Numbered from the stretch's first letter, positions 11,199 to 23,686 are shown. The stretch: DNA of 64,000 nt from Euryodendron excelsum (GCA_033060915.1 CM065383.1:12120001-12184000); one strand, 5' to 3'. The notes: a model not told the origin generated them from the sequence alone. Translations and numbers: made by a program.

Positions 11199-11894
11199 AT
11201 TCACACTAAGTCTGTGGCAAGCTACGAGTAGATCAATTTCTTACATGTCACAGGGTGTCCAGGCGAATACTATAATATTCTTCGTCAATAGATTGATCAA
11301 TGAATTCTCCTCATATTTGGACAGAAAGGTACTGAGAACGAAGTATTTTTCTTCATCGTGCTGATCTATGTAAATCTTCTTCAGATCCTCAACGGCCTTA
11401 TTTTCTGGCAATAGCCCGACATCAATCGTGGGCGTGTCTTCATGAAGTTCCATCATCTGTACCTTGCCTGTTTTTTCCTTCGTGGCACATGTCATCAGGA
11501 AGCACTGCTTAGCCGCTATTTGGTCCTCTCTTATCTCTCCTATTCCTCCAGGAATCAAGAAACAAATCAACTGATGATAAGACGAAGGTATGGCTTTCAT
11601 GAGGTGCAACCATATCCAACCCACGATTGCATTGTAAGGGGAAAGCACATTAACCGCCAAGAACTCTGTCCGAATCATGACTTCTCACGCGGTAGCCGGG
11701 AGAATTACTTTTCCCATCGGCCAGATAAGGTCCGAGCTAAATCTGACCAAGGGGTTCAAAGATGGTTGGAGGTCAGCGTCCTTCAGTCCCAGGTTCTTGA
11801 AAATGTGTTAAAACATGACTTCGGAAGAGCTTCCTTGATCAATTAGCAGCCGTTTTACATTAGTCCCCCAACCGTAGCATTACCACTAATGCGT
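11199..11894 (-). pseudogene. Protease and pre-RT linker of element A
   Basis: The minus strand encodes a retropepsin-like patch NVKRLLIDQGSSSEVMF (near 11,870-11,820) with Asp-Gln-Gly at the active-site position. The linker frame follows at 11,241-11,678 (SPYNAIVG, SSYHQLICF, IREDQIAAKQCF, TKNIIVFAWTPCDM), a well-known block between protease and RT in Tat elements. Stops and at least one single-base frameshift are present before and within the protease. At its upstream edge the frame starts A-L-V-V, exactly continuing the P-H-N-D that ends the gag side at 24,964. The protein was therefore split there by insertion of B. Confidence 0.8.
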
Positions 11895-12672
11895 TTCTTT
11901 GTACTATTTTTCTTTTTAAAAAAAAATTAGTGCTATTTTTTTTCTCTTTTTTTGTAAACAAAATGACCCTTCGACATAACATATCCTAACATATCACCAA
12001 ACAAATAGGTTATGAGGTTTAACAAAGAAACGCTAAATAAGGCTCAACTTAACTTTTAAAAAGTAAGGATGCATGAATAAATGAAGGCTCAAAAAGACAA
12101 AGATGGCCTAAGATCATCTCTCAATAGTTAGCATACTCTTTCAACTTGCATAAATTCAAAGAAGTCATAACGTGATAACAGTGTAACATTTCTTAGCATT
12201 CAACCAAAATGAATGAATTAAAAGGACTAACAACAAAATTATGCGCTTTGAACAAAATTGAGAGGAAATGTATAATATCCCTCCAAATAAAGAATGGCTC
12301 AATACTCACATGGGTATTCAGTCTCCACATTTTTTTTCTTCAAGAAATGTAAATCAAGTTCACTTATCCGTTGCAAATCAAATCTAACGGGCTTTTTGTG
12401 GGTGTACCAGTATAAATGCAATGAGATACTTTAATAAGAGATGGTATAATAAACTTCAGTTCAGTACTCAAGTTAAAGCAATAAATGACATAACTAAACT
12501 CATGGCTCAATGGCATCGAATGAAAGAATATTATTCACTTTAATGGTAGAAAATTTATCCTTTTTTTTCATCTACTAATTCCACCCCCCAACTTAAATTA
12601 GACATTGTTCTCAATGTATACAAAATAATAATCATAGACAATGAAAGAAGGAAGAGATAGCACCTACGAAAG
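11895..12672 (-). mobile_element. 3' noncoding part of element B (left end)
   Basis: This AT-rich segment lacks coding potential. On the minus strand near 12,618-12,580 it carries ACATTGAGAACAATGT followed by AAGTTGGGGGG, the imperfect inverted repeat and G-run typical of the 3' noncoding region of plant Ty3 elements. It fits as the continuation of B beyond the inserted LTR C. No LTR matching the B LTR at 23,697-24,963 is visible at its left edge, although that edge abuts A's protease exactly. Confidence 0.5.
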
Positions 12673-12814
12673 TGTAAGCACCCCATTTTTGCCCACTTGG
12701 CAGTCTCCAGCCCATCCTGACTTGAGTTCAAGTCAATATGGACATATTCTAGAATTCTAGTCTTCATCCAGTCAATTCATCGCTTCGCAAGCCCACCAGG
12801 CCCAAATAGAGGCA

Positions 12815-13850
12815 AAATGACCAAAATGCCCTTGTGGGCGTTGTTCGGTCTAATCCCGTAGGCGCGTCTTCCCGAATACGGTAACTCCCCTTTTCCAGTC
12901 CAATTTCAATCCCTCTCTCGAGAAAGTTGATTCCTCGAGACGGTAAGTCTATCCTGCCCAGCACGTCGATTAGGACAGTAAGTCCCTTCAAACCAGTCGA
13001 TCGGGACAAGACCCCAATTCCCCTAGATGGTAGAACGGTCCACCTTTGGCGCCTGCTAGCCCGCCAATGCAGAAATGTCCATTTCAGCACGCCTTTTGAG
13101 AAAGTTGAATCCTCAAGCACTCACTCCCTTTAGCAGCTTCCCGAGATCAGGCAATCTCGGGAATGATCGCGAATCGTCAAAGTAGCAAAAGTACTCGTAA
13201 ATGTCGCAACTGTCAGAGTAGCGAAAATACTAGCAAACAGGTCGATATATGGAATTGCCAACAAACCCCTGTATCACAGGACTACCGTCAAAGTGGTGGA
13301 AACACTCAAAACCCAAGTCAATACCGGTGCTTGCTAGCCCACTTCGGTGAAAAATGACCAAACTGCCCAGGGGCCATTTTTTGGCATGTTTCTTGAAAAA
13401 GTACCTAAGTCCTCAGAACAATAAGTCCACCCTTCAGGATTGTCTTAAAAGCAATTCGGCATGATTAGGTGCCTTCTAGTCAATTTCGGGCCAATTTCAA
13501 GATTTTTCGGTCAAGATGACCATTTTGCCCCTAGGCATCCGAACGCCCCAGGAACCACACCGACTCTGGGTATCAAACCGGTAGCCTCCTGAGAATGCTT
13601 CTTATAGTATTCTCAACTTTTCTTTATCTTTCCGGATCATTCCAAGTCAATTCCGGCAAACCCGGTGTAAAATGACCGTTTTGCCCTTGGTGGGCCGGTC
13701 ACCTTTTCCGACCACACCGGCTCTGGGTATCAAACTGGTAGCCTTTGGGAACATTCTAAATAATGTTTCTAAATCTTATTTCGGGACATTCTGAGTTTGT
13801 CCTAGTAGCTTTCCGGCCTGATTGACCGTTTTGCCCCTAATGGCCTGGTC
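12815..13850 (+). repeat. Divergent 150-160 bp tandem repeat in LTR C
   Basis: A core close to AATGACCGTTTTGCCC recurs near 12,815, 13,353, 13,514, 13,671 and 13,821. The last four are spaced 161, 157 and 150 bases. A second shared word, CTCTGGGTATCAAAC, occurs in the copies near 13,565 and 13,722. Confidence 0.65.
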
Positions 13851-14152
13851 AACCCTTTCGACAATTCTTGTCATCCTTTTTCAAGGCTAATACCTCCGAG
13901 ACTCTATTCTAAGAGTTCATGCTCTTTTCTGGCCTTTGGGGTCATTCCCGGTCCCTTAAATCTTTTCCGGACCTTCCGGAGTCACTCCTAGTGAAGCCAA
14001 GCTAAAAATTGCATGGTAGTCCCTAGTACAGGCGCCCAAATCTTCTAAAGATATGTTGCTTGCCGACCTTAAAACTTTCCTAAGTGGCTAATGGTGCCAG
14101 AAGGATTTTTGGCTTAGCGCCACTATAATAAGCGCCAGGTCATTCTTCTCTC

Positions 14153-14160
14153 TATAAATA
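14153..14160 (+). promoter_or_regulatory. TATA box of LTR C
   Basis: TATAAATA within CTCTATAAATACAAAG lies in a less AT-rich context than the rest of the LTR. This is the likely start of the R region and supports plus-strand orientation of C. Confidence 0.6.
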
Positions 14161-14984
14161 CAAAGCTTCATCCAGCGTGAAAGAGGTCCGCAAACTCAGT
14201 CTAAAAATCCTACTTTTTGATACACAAAGCTCGTAGCCTCCCGAAACTCTAGTTTCCTTTAGGTTTCCCAAACCCAAGCCACCTATACACACATACATCC
14301 CTATACACCTATACACTAGCCTCAAAACCCTCTATTGAAAACTTGGATTGCTGCAACTACGAAACTTTGAAAATCGAAGACAAACTCTTGAAGACTAAAG
14401 TAAAGATCGAAGCGAAGTAAAGACCAAAGTAAAGCGCGCAAAGCAAAGCAACATAAAGAAGACACAAGGTAGGCTTCCTATTTACGTTTCTGCACCTTCC
14501 CCCTCTCTCTCTCCCTCTTAACCTACTTGGATTTTCTTCTATTTTAATCCCCTATCTTTTTTCTCCCCTTTTCTTTGCATGCTTGAAACAAGAGAGTTCC
14601 CAGTCCATGTGTAGGATTAGACTATTGGAGGGTCACCGTGTCAGGGGCTTTCTTTTAGTCTAACCGGAGACCACGTGGGTTCGGCCCCCTTGATTATGTG
14701 GTAAAGCCTTTAACCTTGTATGTTCACGACCCCAACTTGCATTGTGCATATCATAATCTTGCATTCTTCCAAAATTCGTTTTCAAACTCGTTTTTAAAAG
14801 TTTGCATCAAAATCTACTTTTACAAAACTTATTTTCAAAATCACAATCCTAAGGTGATTCTAGCCTTTCCATGGCTAGGGTTGTTTTAGGAAAGTGTTAC
14901 ATTTAAAGTGATCAATATGGTCCATATTTTCAAAACATTGTTGTTTTCAAAACCATGATTTTAAAGTGGTTCTAACCTTCTTAT

Positions 14985-16660
14985 GGTTAGAATTGTTTTA
15001 GGAAAATAAGATATTTTATATACTTTCTAAAAAATCTCTTCTCAAAAATCTCCTCCTAAAAATCTCTTTTCCAACATGTTTTCCATAAACTCTCTTTAAA
15101 TTCCTTTCCGAAATTGTTTTCAAAAACTCCCTTCAAAAATCTATTTTTCAAAACTTCATTTTTTAAACTCCTTTCCAAAAAACTCTCTTCAAAATTCTTT
15201 TCCTAAAAACACTCCCTAGGTTTCCTTCTTAGAAAACTCTCTCCCTGAATCTCTTTCCTACAAAATTTTTTCAACAATCTCCTTCCAAAAATCCCCTTCT
15301 AAAAACTCTCTCTTCTAAATTCACTTTCTAAAAACTCTTCTCTAGGATTGCCTTCCAAAAATCTCTCTTTCTAAAAATGCACTTTCCAAAATCTCTTCCC
15401 TTAAAGCCCAAGTCAAACCCTAGAACCCACGATTAGGAAACCCTAATTTTTCTTCCCAAAAACATAATTTCCAATCTTGCCTTAAAACCTAGGTTTTCAA
15501 AATCTCCTTTTTACGCTTAAATCAATAGTTTCCAAAACCTATTTTCTACGTCAAAACTATAGTCTTCCAAATCCAGGGTTTCTAAAACTTCACCTTCCAA
15601 ATCCATGCCAAAACCAATCTTTCCTTTAGGAAACTAAATCCAATCTCCCATTTAGGAAACTAGATCCTATCCTCCGTTTTTTTAAACAAAATCAAAACAC
15701 CTCCTTTAGAAACAAAATCCAATCCCTTATTTTAGAAAATAGGAATCTCAATTCTTCCTAGTCTAAACCTTTCCTAATCCAAGTCCTTCCTAATCTCCTA
15801 CTTTCCTAAATCTTAAGTTTCCAAAACTTGAATGTAAAAATCTTTCCTTAAACATTCAATTTTTTTCTAATTCCATACATTTTCAAATCTCATATTTCCA
15901 AATCTAGAACTTTTCTAAACTCAAAAATTTCTTACTTTCAAAACATTTTAAATTCAAAACTTTCCAATTTCAATACTTTCTTAACATGAAACATTTCTCA
16001 TTTTAAAATATTTCCAAATCGAAACTTTCCTAATTTGAAAACTTTCCAAAACCAAAACTTTCCTAAAATGAAACCTTCCTATTTTGCAGCTTTCCTAAAT
16101 CCAATCTTTTCCCAATCCTCCAAGTCCAATATTCGAGTCAAATATTTCTTAAATCTCAAGTCTTTCCTAAATTATCTCTTTTCTAAGTCTAGGTTTTTTA
16201 AAACTCTATCTTTCCAAATCTAGTCCAAGTTCTCTTCCAAAGGTCAAGTCCTCTTTCAAGTTCAATTCTAGGTCTAAGTTTAATCTTGATTTCCTAATCC
16301 TCCAATTTGAATTCCAAATCAAAATTCCTTTCTTCCAATCAAAATCTTCTATCGGACTCTTGTCCGAACTACAATTGACCTGATTCCTCCAAAATGATAC
16401 GTAAGCAACCCTCATGGGTACGGTCACAACCTTTTTCAAATCTTAAATTCCACAATTTTTTTCAAGCTTCTATTTCCTTAACTCTTTTCAAATCTCCAAT
16501 TCCATAATTTATTTCAAGTTCCCAATTCCAAAAATCTGTTTTCAAATCTCTATTTCCAACTTCTAAAACTTTTCAATTTCAAATCTATCTTTTCAAATTT
16601 CTTTTTTAAATCAAATCAATTTCTTTCCAAATCTATTATTTAACTTTCTTTTCTTACACT
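14985..16660 (+). repeat. Degenerate pyrimidine/adenine-rich repeat in LTR C
   Basis: Some 1.7 kb consists almost entirely of variants of TTTCCAAAAATCTC and TTTCTAAAACTC. It is very poor in G, with no constant period but a unit of about 15 to 25 bases. All open frames here are low-complexity artefacts. Confidence 0.7.
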
Positions 16661-17045
16661 TGCATATCATGCATCATGTCAATTTCTTTTAAAAATTCTT
16701 TTCTAAAGTGGATAGGATTGGACAGTTATTAGTTGACGACTCTGATAGGTGAATCTAGGGTAAATAGACATATAGGTACCGCAAGGGCGGGGTAGGGTGA
16801 TGGCTTAGTGCGTCTTCTCTACACATAACCAACCTCCAAACCTATGATCACTGTTTTCAAAAACCAAAATGAAGTTTATTTTCAAAAAAGAGCTTAAATG
16901 TTTTCTAAAGGTTGCTAAATAACCTGTTTTCCTAAAAACCTTCTCTTGAGGAAGTATTTTCAAAATCGTTTTCTAAAAACCCTAAGTGTAGTCTTCGGAT
17001 TGTGCTTAGTTTTTAAGTGATCTAACTCACCTTAATCAAGTTAGG

Positions 17046-17055
17046 TGGCAATTCC
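17046..17055 (+). other. Possible primer binding site of element C
   Basis: TGGCAATTCC, in the context GTTAGGTGGCAATTCC, resembles the TGGCGACTCC primer site (tRNA-Arg) of Ogre-type elements with two changes. It stands directly after the inferred LTR end. Confidence 0.4.
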
Positions 17056-17687
17056 AAATGTTTTCTAAAAGCCCTTTATTCAAATCAATTTTCAATTCAA
17101 ACCTAGTCGTACTCATTCTTCTAGGAGGATGAGTTCTAACAAGAGAGTATAGTATTTTTTCCGCTTGTATGTGTATTTCTTGAGTGCGAAAAATCTGAGC
17201 ACGACAAAAAGCAAAATCCACAATGGATTTAAATTTTCTACATCTTAAACTCCAATTCCATCGTAAAGGAGAAGACGAAACAAGTAAGGATTTATCCAAT
17301 AACACAAATATGTAGCTTAAAATACTAAAATTATATCATAATGAGAACAATAAAACAAACTACTAGTGTTGTTCAAAATATTCAAATATGCTCATCAGAT
17401 GGTATCCAATCATAATCTTGGAACTTAGGGAGGAACCTATACTCCTTTAGATCAAAAGCCCATAGCGTGGCGTAGTGGACTAGTATGGAAAATTACCATT
17501 GTCTACCATGAAAAATGGAGCTTCCATCTTACTCTACACTTCCATAAAAGAAAAAAGGGTGGGCCCATAGGTTAGAATTTGATAAATTAATAAAAGAGAA
17601 ATAAAATAAATAAAATAAAACTTAAAACAAAATAAAATAAAACTAACTTAATAATACACAAACAATTAAAAGGGATCAAGTAATAAG
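17056..17687. mobile_element. Noncoding remnant between LTR C and the pol of B
   Basis: No recognisable coding domain is seen. The first 100-250 bases may be the 5' leader of C, since GAGTTCTAACAAG-type words follow the primer site. The rest is AT-rich DNA just downstream of B pol on the minus strand. An 89-codon minus-strand frame (17,036-17,305) has no recognised motif. Confidence 0.4.
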
Positions 17688-19416
17688 TTAATTTTGACAA
17701 ACAGGATCCTCTAAAAGGATTTCTTTAATTTTTGGGCTTTTCAGCTCTAGAAAGGGTTTCAGTCTTTGCTCGTTAACTTTAAAACTTTCTTTATTATTCG
17801 GATTGTGAATCTCAACTGCTCTATATGGATAAATAGTATGAACTATAAAAGGACCAGTCCATCGAGATTAAAGCTTTCCAAGAAACAAATGAAGTCGAGA
17901 ATTATAAAAAAGAACTTTTTGACCAGGTGTAAAAGATTTTCTTAATATGTGTATATCATGAAATGTTTTCATTCAATCTTTATATGATTTAGCACATTCG
18001 TAAGCATCATGTCTAATTTCTTCTAATTCACTCAATTGAAGTTTCCTATTAGCTCCTACCTTGTAGAGTCAAAGTTTAGTTGTTTAATTGCTCAATAAGC
18101 TCGATGCTCCAACTCAACAGGAAGGTAACATGCTTTTCTACAAACAAGTCGATAAGGAGACATTCCAATAGGAGTTTTAAATGCAGTACGATATGCCCAC
18201 AATGCCTCACTAAGTCTTAAAGACCAATCTTTTCTATTTGGATTTACCGTTTTCTCTAATATTTGCTTAATCTCCCTATTAGCTATCTCGACTTGACCAC
18301 TAGTCTCTAGGCGATAGGATATGCCAACTTTGTGAGTTATAAAATATTTTTTTACTAAATGCTCAAAAACTCTATTGCAAAAATGTTTCCCACCATCACT
18401 AATAATGGCGCGTGGAGTACCAAAGCGAACAAATATATTTTCTCTTAGAAATTTAACCATGACCTTATGATCATTAGTTCTACACGCTATCGCTTCTACC
18501 TATTTGGACACATAATCTACTGCAACCAAGATGTAAACATTCCCGAATGAATTTTTGGGAAAGGGCCCCTGAAATCTATGCCCTAAACATCAAAAATTTC
18601 AACTATCAGAATTGAGTTTAGTGGCATCATATTTCGTCGAGATAGACTTTCTAATTTTTGACATCGCTCAGAAGTTAAACAATATGTGTATGCATCACGA
18701 AAAATAGAAGGCCAATAAAATCTACACTGTAAAATCTTTGCAGTAGTTTTTCTAGTATTAAAGTGTCCTCCACAAGCATGATCATGACAAAATGAAATAA
18801 TATTTTGTTGGTCAGTGTCAAGGATGCATCTTCTTACAATTTGATTGGGACAATATTTGAATAAGTAAGGATCATCTAAAAAGAAATACTTAACTTCGGC
18901 TAAAAATTTGGACTTATCTTGTTTGGTCCAATGTACTAGTATTTGACTAGTAACCAAACAGTTCACAATATCGGCAAACCATGGTAAAGATTGGAAAACA
19001 TTCATTAATTGCTCATCAAGGAATGTCTCCAAAATAGGGTCAAACTCACTAGTGAAGTCTACAATCAATCGAGATAAATGATCAGCTATAACGTTCTCAT
19101 ATCCTTTTTTATCTCGAATTTCAATGTCAAATTCCTGTAGCAATAATATCCACCGAATGAAACGGGCTTTAGCATCCTTTTTAGTGAAAAGATATTTCAA
19201 TACAACATTATATGAGTAAATTATAACCTTAGACCCTAACAAGTAAGATCGAAACTTGTCGAAGGCAAAAACTACAACCAACAACTCTTTCTCTGTTATG
19301 GAGTGATTGAGTTGTGCAGCATTAAGCATCTTGTTGGCATAATATATCACATGAGGAAGTTTATTAACCCGCTGCCCCAAAACAGCACCTGCTACAAAGT
19401 CAGAGGCGTCACACAT
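17688..19416 (-). pseudogene. RNase H and integrase of element B
   Basis: The minus strand shows an RNase H start (CDASDFVAGAVLGQ near 19,410), TEKELLVVVFAFDKF, and the RNase H tail ENVIADHLSRL. The integrase zinc finger follows: CHDHACGGH keeps its His pair, and CLTSERCQ shows a Ser where a Cys is usual. The core piece at 18,092-18,460 keeps Asp (ISDGGKHF) and Glu (GQVEIANRE). The C-terminal GPF motif (SRWTGPFIVHT) lies near 17,850, and the frame ends at TAA 17,688-17,690. The block is broken by stops near 18,090 and between 18,460 and 18,583. Sequence character is Athila/Tat-like Ty3. Confidence 0.85.
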
Positions 19417-19485
19417 AATTTCAAAATTTGTACTCTAATCTGGCAGTTGGATGATGGGCGTGGAGGTTAGTGCATTTTTTAATGC

Positions 19486-20962
19486 TTAAAAAGCATGAAA
19501 ACACTCATCATTAAATATAAATGGTGCATCTTTGGCAAGTAGATTGCACAGAGGTTTAGCTATCGTACTAAAATCTTTGATGAATCTTCTATAGAAACCA
19601 GCATGACTCAAGAAAGATCGAATCTCTTTTATAGTTCTTAGACGTGGAAGATTATCAATTAATTTCACTTTAGCTCTACCAACCTCAATACCTTTATGTG
19701 AAATAATATGCCCCAAGACAATCCCCTATTTGACGATAAAATGACATTTTTCCCAATTAAATACCAAGTTTTTTTCTTTACATTGGGCTAAGACCAATTC
19801 CAGATGATACAAGCATTCATCAAAACTAGAGCCAAATACTGAGAAATCATTCATAAATACTTCTAAAAAACGTTCCACCATGTCAGAAAATATGCTAATC
19901 ATACAGCATTGAAAGATGGCTGGGGCATTGCATAACCCAAAAGACATGCGTCTATACGTAAACGTTCCAAAAGGATAAGTAAAAGTAGTATTCTCTTGAT
20001 CTTCTGGTGCAATAGGAATTTGATTATAACCAGAATAACCATCAAGAAAACAATAATACTTATGTCCTGCCAATCTTTCTAACATTTGGTCTATAAATGG
20101 TAGAGGAAAATGATCTTTACGTGTCATAGAATTCAACTTCTGATAGTCAATACGTACAAACATGCCATCCTGTTTGGATACGAGTTAGAACTAATTCAGT
20201 ATCCTCATTTTTCACTACTGTAACTCTTGACTTATTTGGTACTAGTTGAACAAGACTCACCGATTCACTATAAGAGATAGGATAAATCATACTAGCATCT
20301 AAAAGTTTAAGAATTTCAGCTCTAACTACCTCTTGCATAGAAGGATTTAGGCGTCTTTGTGGTTCTCTTGAAGTTTTTGCATTTTCCTCTAAATGAATTT
20401 TATGCATGACTATAGATAGACTAATTCCTTTAATATCATTAATAGACCAACCTATTGCTTCCTTATGTTTTTTAAGGATGTTCAATAATTTTTCTTCATG
20501 AGACTCGTCTAAATCAGTTGCTATTATAACTGGCAGTGTCTCTGAAGGACCAAGAAAGACATATTTCAATGTGTCTGGCAAAGATTTCAATTCTAATTTG
20601 GGTGCCTCCACTATAGATGGGTTTACTGGTGAGGAATAAAGTACAAGAGGCAATACTTTAGGTTGCCATTTATTTGTATCCAACACAGGAGTTGAATCTA
20701 ATAAAGCATTAACTTGATCAATAGATTCATCAATATCAAAATTATCTCCAAAATGAGCTAGACAAACCTCTAAAGGATCTTTATAACTATTTTGAATAAA
20801 TGTCTTATGCACAAGATTATCAATCATACATATTGTCCCCCTCTCTTCTTCATCCAGTGGTTGTATACTAATGTCAAAAATATTAAGCTCAACAGTCATA
20901 TTTTCGAATAAAATCTTCATTACACCATTCCTACAAATAATTAGAGCATTGGAGGTAACCAA
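19486..20962 (-). pseudogene. Pre-RT linker and reverse transcriptase of element B
   Basis: The frame at 20,147-20,962 is the linker before RT (WSINDIKGISLSIVMHKI, RRLNPSMQEVVRAEI). RT continues in another frame at 19,726-20,163: RIDYQKLNSMTRKDHFPLPF, FLDGYSGYNQI, TFTYPFGTFTYRRMSFGLCNAP. The active-site box reads VFMNDFSVFG, so the first catalytic Asp is Asn. The connection region follows at 19,486-19,716 (GHIISHKGIEV, FYRRFIKDFS). Two frame changes and the Asp-to-Asn change exclude activity. Confidence 0.85.
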
Positions 20963-21013
20963 GAAAGAACGCCTTAAAATAACAAGAATTTACCCTATAG
21001 AGTTTTGAACAGG

Positions 21014-21240
21014 TTAAGTATCTAGGACTATAAAGTGAACTAGAAAGTAGAACTTATCAATCTGAATCAAGATATTTTCAATGACACTTCTAGGAATTTT
21101 GATAGACCTATCGGCTAGCTGCAGTGTTACTAGTATGGGCTTTAATTCTCCAAGACCTAATTGTAAATAGACTGAATATGGCAATAAATTCACACTAGCT
21201 CCTAAATCTAGCAAAGCCTGCTTAATATAATGATTCCCTA
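21014..21240 (-). pseudogene. Aspartic protease of element B
   Basis: The frame starts within the retropepsin motif: MLDLGASVNLLPYSVY, with Asp-Leu-Gly at the active site, followed by LGELKPILVTLQLADRS and ending at LVHFIVLD. This is the Athila/Tat-type protease. The upstream residues of the domain are in other frames up to about 21,300. Confidence 0.8.
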
Positions 21241-22162
21241 TTGTACAAGAAATTATAGGACAACCTGAGTCTTTGTATTTTACCGGAACCTTACATTGAA
21301 TAATGGAGCTGACTTATTCAGCTAGAAATGCTTTCTTTAAAACGTTTGTCTTTCTTTTTATAGTAACAAGGTCTTTCAAAAATTTAGCATACGATGGCAC
21401 TTGTTGGATAACATCTAAAAATGAACTATTAATTTTTACTTGCTTAAATACTTCTAAAATATCCCCATATTATGCTCATTCCTTAGGGGCTACTAAGTGC
21501 TGAGGAAATGGAGCTTTAGGGACAAAACTTTTAATAGTTGGGTCAATCTCCACTGGCTGTGGGGAAAGAGACTCTTGATCTTTTACTTGTTCCCTCTTAT
21601 TTTTATTTTTCTCGGTTTTTTCCAGATGTTCTTCTTCAGTTGTTTTTACTTGATTGTCAACTTATTTTCCTGACCTAAGAGTGATAATAGATTAGACTTG
21701 ATCTTGCTCTTTTGAATAACTAAAATGGCCATTTATGACAAATTGCCTTTTTGGATTAGCTATAGGTTGACTAGGGAACTTTCCCTTTTCTCGTTCTGTC
21801 ATTTGACTAGCTAACTAACCCATTTGATTTTCTAATTTTGTAATGGCTTGAGTATTCATGTGAGTAGAATTCTTTATTTCAACTATAAATTGGCCTATTA
21901 TTTGCATAAATGCCTTAAGAGAATATTCTAAAGATGATTTTTGTTGTTGTGGTGCAAAGAACTAAAGATTTTATAGAAGTGAATTATTAGAATACTGTTG
22001 AACAGGATATGATTGAGTAGAAGGGCGAAAACCAGGTAGAAATTCACTTTGAGATTGCAAGGGTTGCCCACCTAAATTAGAATTATTTTGATTATTTCTC
22101 TATGAAAAATTTGGATGGTTTCGTCAATTTGGATTGTATGTTTCTGTAAAAGAATTTTCAAA

Positions 22163-23096
22163 TTACTTTCCATAATTATTTAGTGCATTTACTTGCTCAG
22201 AATAGCATTTAGAATATCCTATCATGGATGGACACGACTCTGTAGTATGCATAGGACTTGCACATAACGAACATATATCATTTTGAACTCTCTTGGCTAA
22301 CTCCATAGTCCTATTCATAGTTAAAGCTTCTATCTTTCTTGTGAGACTATCTAACTTCATTTTAATTTCAAAAGTCTCTTTTACCTTATAATCCCCCCCC
22401 CCTTTTTGAGATGAAGTAGTTGACTTATCCCTATTAGGTGTGAAATCCCACTGCTGGGAACTTTCAGATAATTTCTCAATACATTGATAGGCTTCATCAT
22501 CGCTAAGACTTAGGAAGGCCTCACCATTTATGGATTCAATCATGTTACAGTGTGATTGTGTTAAACTATTATAAAAGTATTACACGAGTCTCTATGCCTC
22601 AAAACCATGATGAGAACATTTCAAAATCAAATCTTTAAATCTTTCCCAACTTTCATAAAAAATTTATCTTTTTGTTGAGTGGAATCAGATATCTCTCTTC
22701 TTAAAGCATTAGTCTTAGCCATTAGAAAAAATTTAGAAAGAAATATCTTCACTAGAGACTCCCATGAAGTGATTGAGCCAGATGATAAGCAATTTAACCA
22801 TGCCTTTGCTTTATCCTTTAAAGAGAAAAAAAAAGATGCAATTTTACAAACTCATCCGAAAAATTTTGGAACCTAAATGTAGCGTAGATTACAAGAAAAT
22901 CTTTTATATGCATGTAAGGATCCTCTCTCTCTAACCCATGAAATGTTAGAAGAAGTTGTATTATATGAGGCTTTAACTTCAAATGTGTTATATTAGTTGT
23001 AGGCAACACTATACAAGAAGGAGGATTCGTGGTTATGGGAGCAAATAAGTCTCTAAGAGATTTGGATTCATTAATATTTTCGAAGTTATCCCCCAT
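22163..23096 (-). pseudogene. Gag of element B
   Basis: The capsid N-part is open at 22,818-23,096, from MGDNF through PHIIQLLLTFHGLEREDPY and FRFQNFSDEFVKLHLF, a hallmark of Athila/Tat gag. The C-part at 22,163-22,543 has GEAFLSLSDDEAYQCIEKL, SSQQWDF and a cysteine pair ICSLCASPMHTTESC, a zinc-knuckle-like ending. The pieces are in different frames, with stops between 22,543 and 22,818. About 840 bases (21,300-22,163) follow with only broken frames, including a Lys/Glu-rich linker. Confidence 0.85.
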
Positions 23097-23668
23097 TTTT
23101 GATATATTTTTACTTGCTTTTATTTGATTTCTAAACCTCTCCTAAATGTATTTTCAATCTCCGGATCAAATGGTGTTAACTCTAAATTTTTTGATCGACA
23201 ACCGAACATACACCAATTGGAGAAGGCAGAATAGACAAAGAAAGTCTTATTCGCAAGTCAAGAGATGGATTTGAACTAAAACGGCCTAGACCCGACCTAA
23301 CTAGAATATCTAGAAGTTGTAAACAAACTAAATAGATGAAGGGAAAGATGAATTATCAAGATTTGAGGAAAAATCTCGAATTTGTTTTTTAAATTTTCTG
23401 CACAGTATTCAGTATTTTGACTGTATCTTTCTCGTCTGAAATCCGATTGAGCTTATTCAAGCTGCGTTAGAAAGATAACTGAATTCTCTACAATTTTTCC
23501 AGAAATACAAATTTTCAAATTTTGATGTTTACTAGCCGAAAAACAGCTCACAATCAGAGTCTAAAAATCAAAAATATTTTCTACTCGAATTTTTAAATTT
23601 TTTTAAGAAACTAATTAAACTAGTAGAAGGGTTTGATAAATCTAAATCTAACTTATTTTCTAATTAAG

Positions 23669-23686
23669 TCCCTGGCAACAGTGCCA
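23669..23686 (-). other. Primer binding site of element B (tRNA-Asp type)
   Basis: The minus strand reads TGGCACTGTTGCCAGGGA, three transitions away from the complement of the tRNA-Asp 3' end. It lies 10 bases inside the 5' LTR of B. Confidence 0.75.

Larger units (their letters stand above)
12673..17040 (+). repeat. Very long Ogre/Tat-like LTR C inserted in B (about 4.4 kb)
   Basis: The segment opens with TGTAAGCACCCCATTTTTG at 12,673, a start typical of Ogre/Tat LTRs. It contains a TATA box at 14,153 and a GGTACCGCAAGGGCGGGGT stretch near 16,777, and ends just before a degenerate tRNA-Arg-type primer site at 17,046. Length and layout fit an Ogre-like LTR on the plus strand. No gag, pol or second LTR of this element is seen. 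It is either a 5'-end fragment or a solo LTR with a few extra bases. No target duplication was found, so the right boundary is uncertain by a few hundred bases. Confidence 0.55.

Noticed and set aside
17036..17305. Minus-strand open frame of 89 codons
   Set aside because: No motif, no relation in frame to B pol, and it overlaps the probable LTR C border and primer site.
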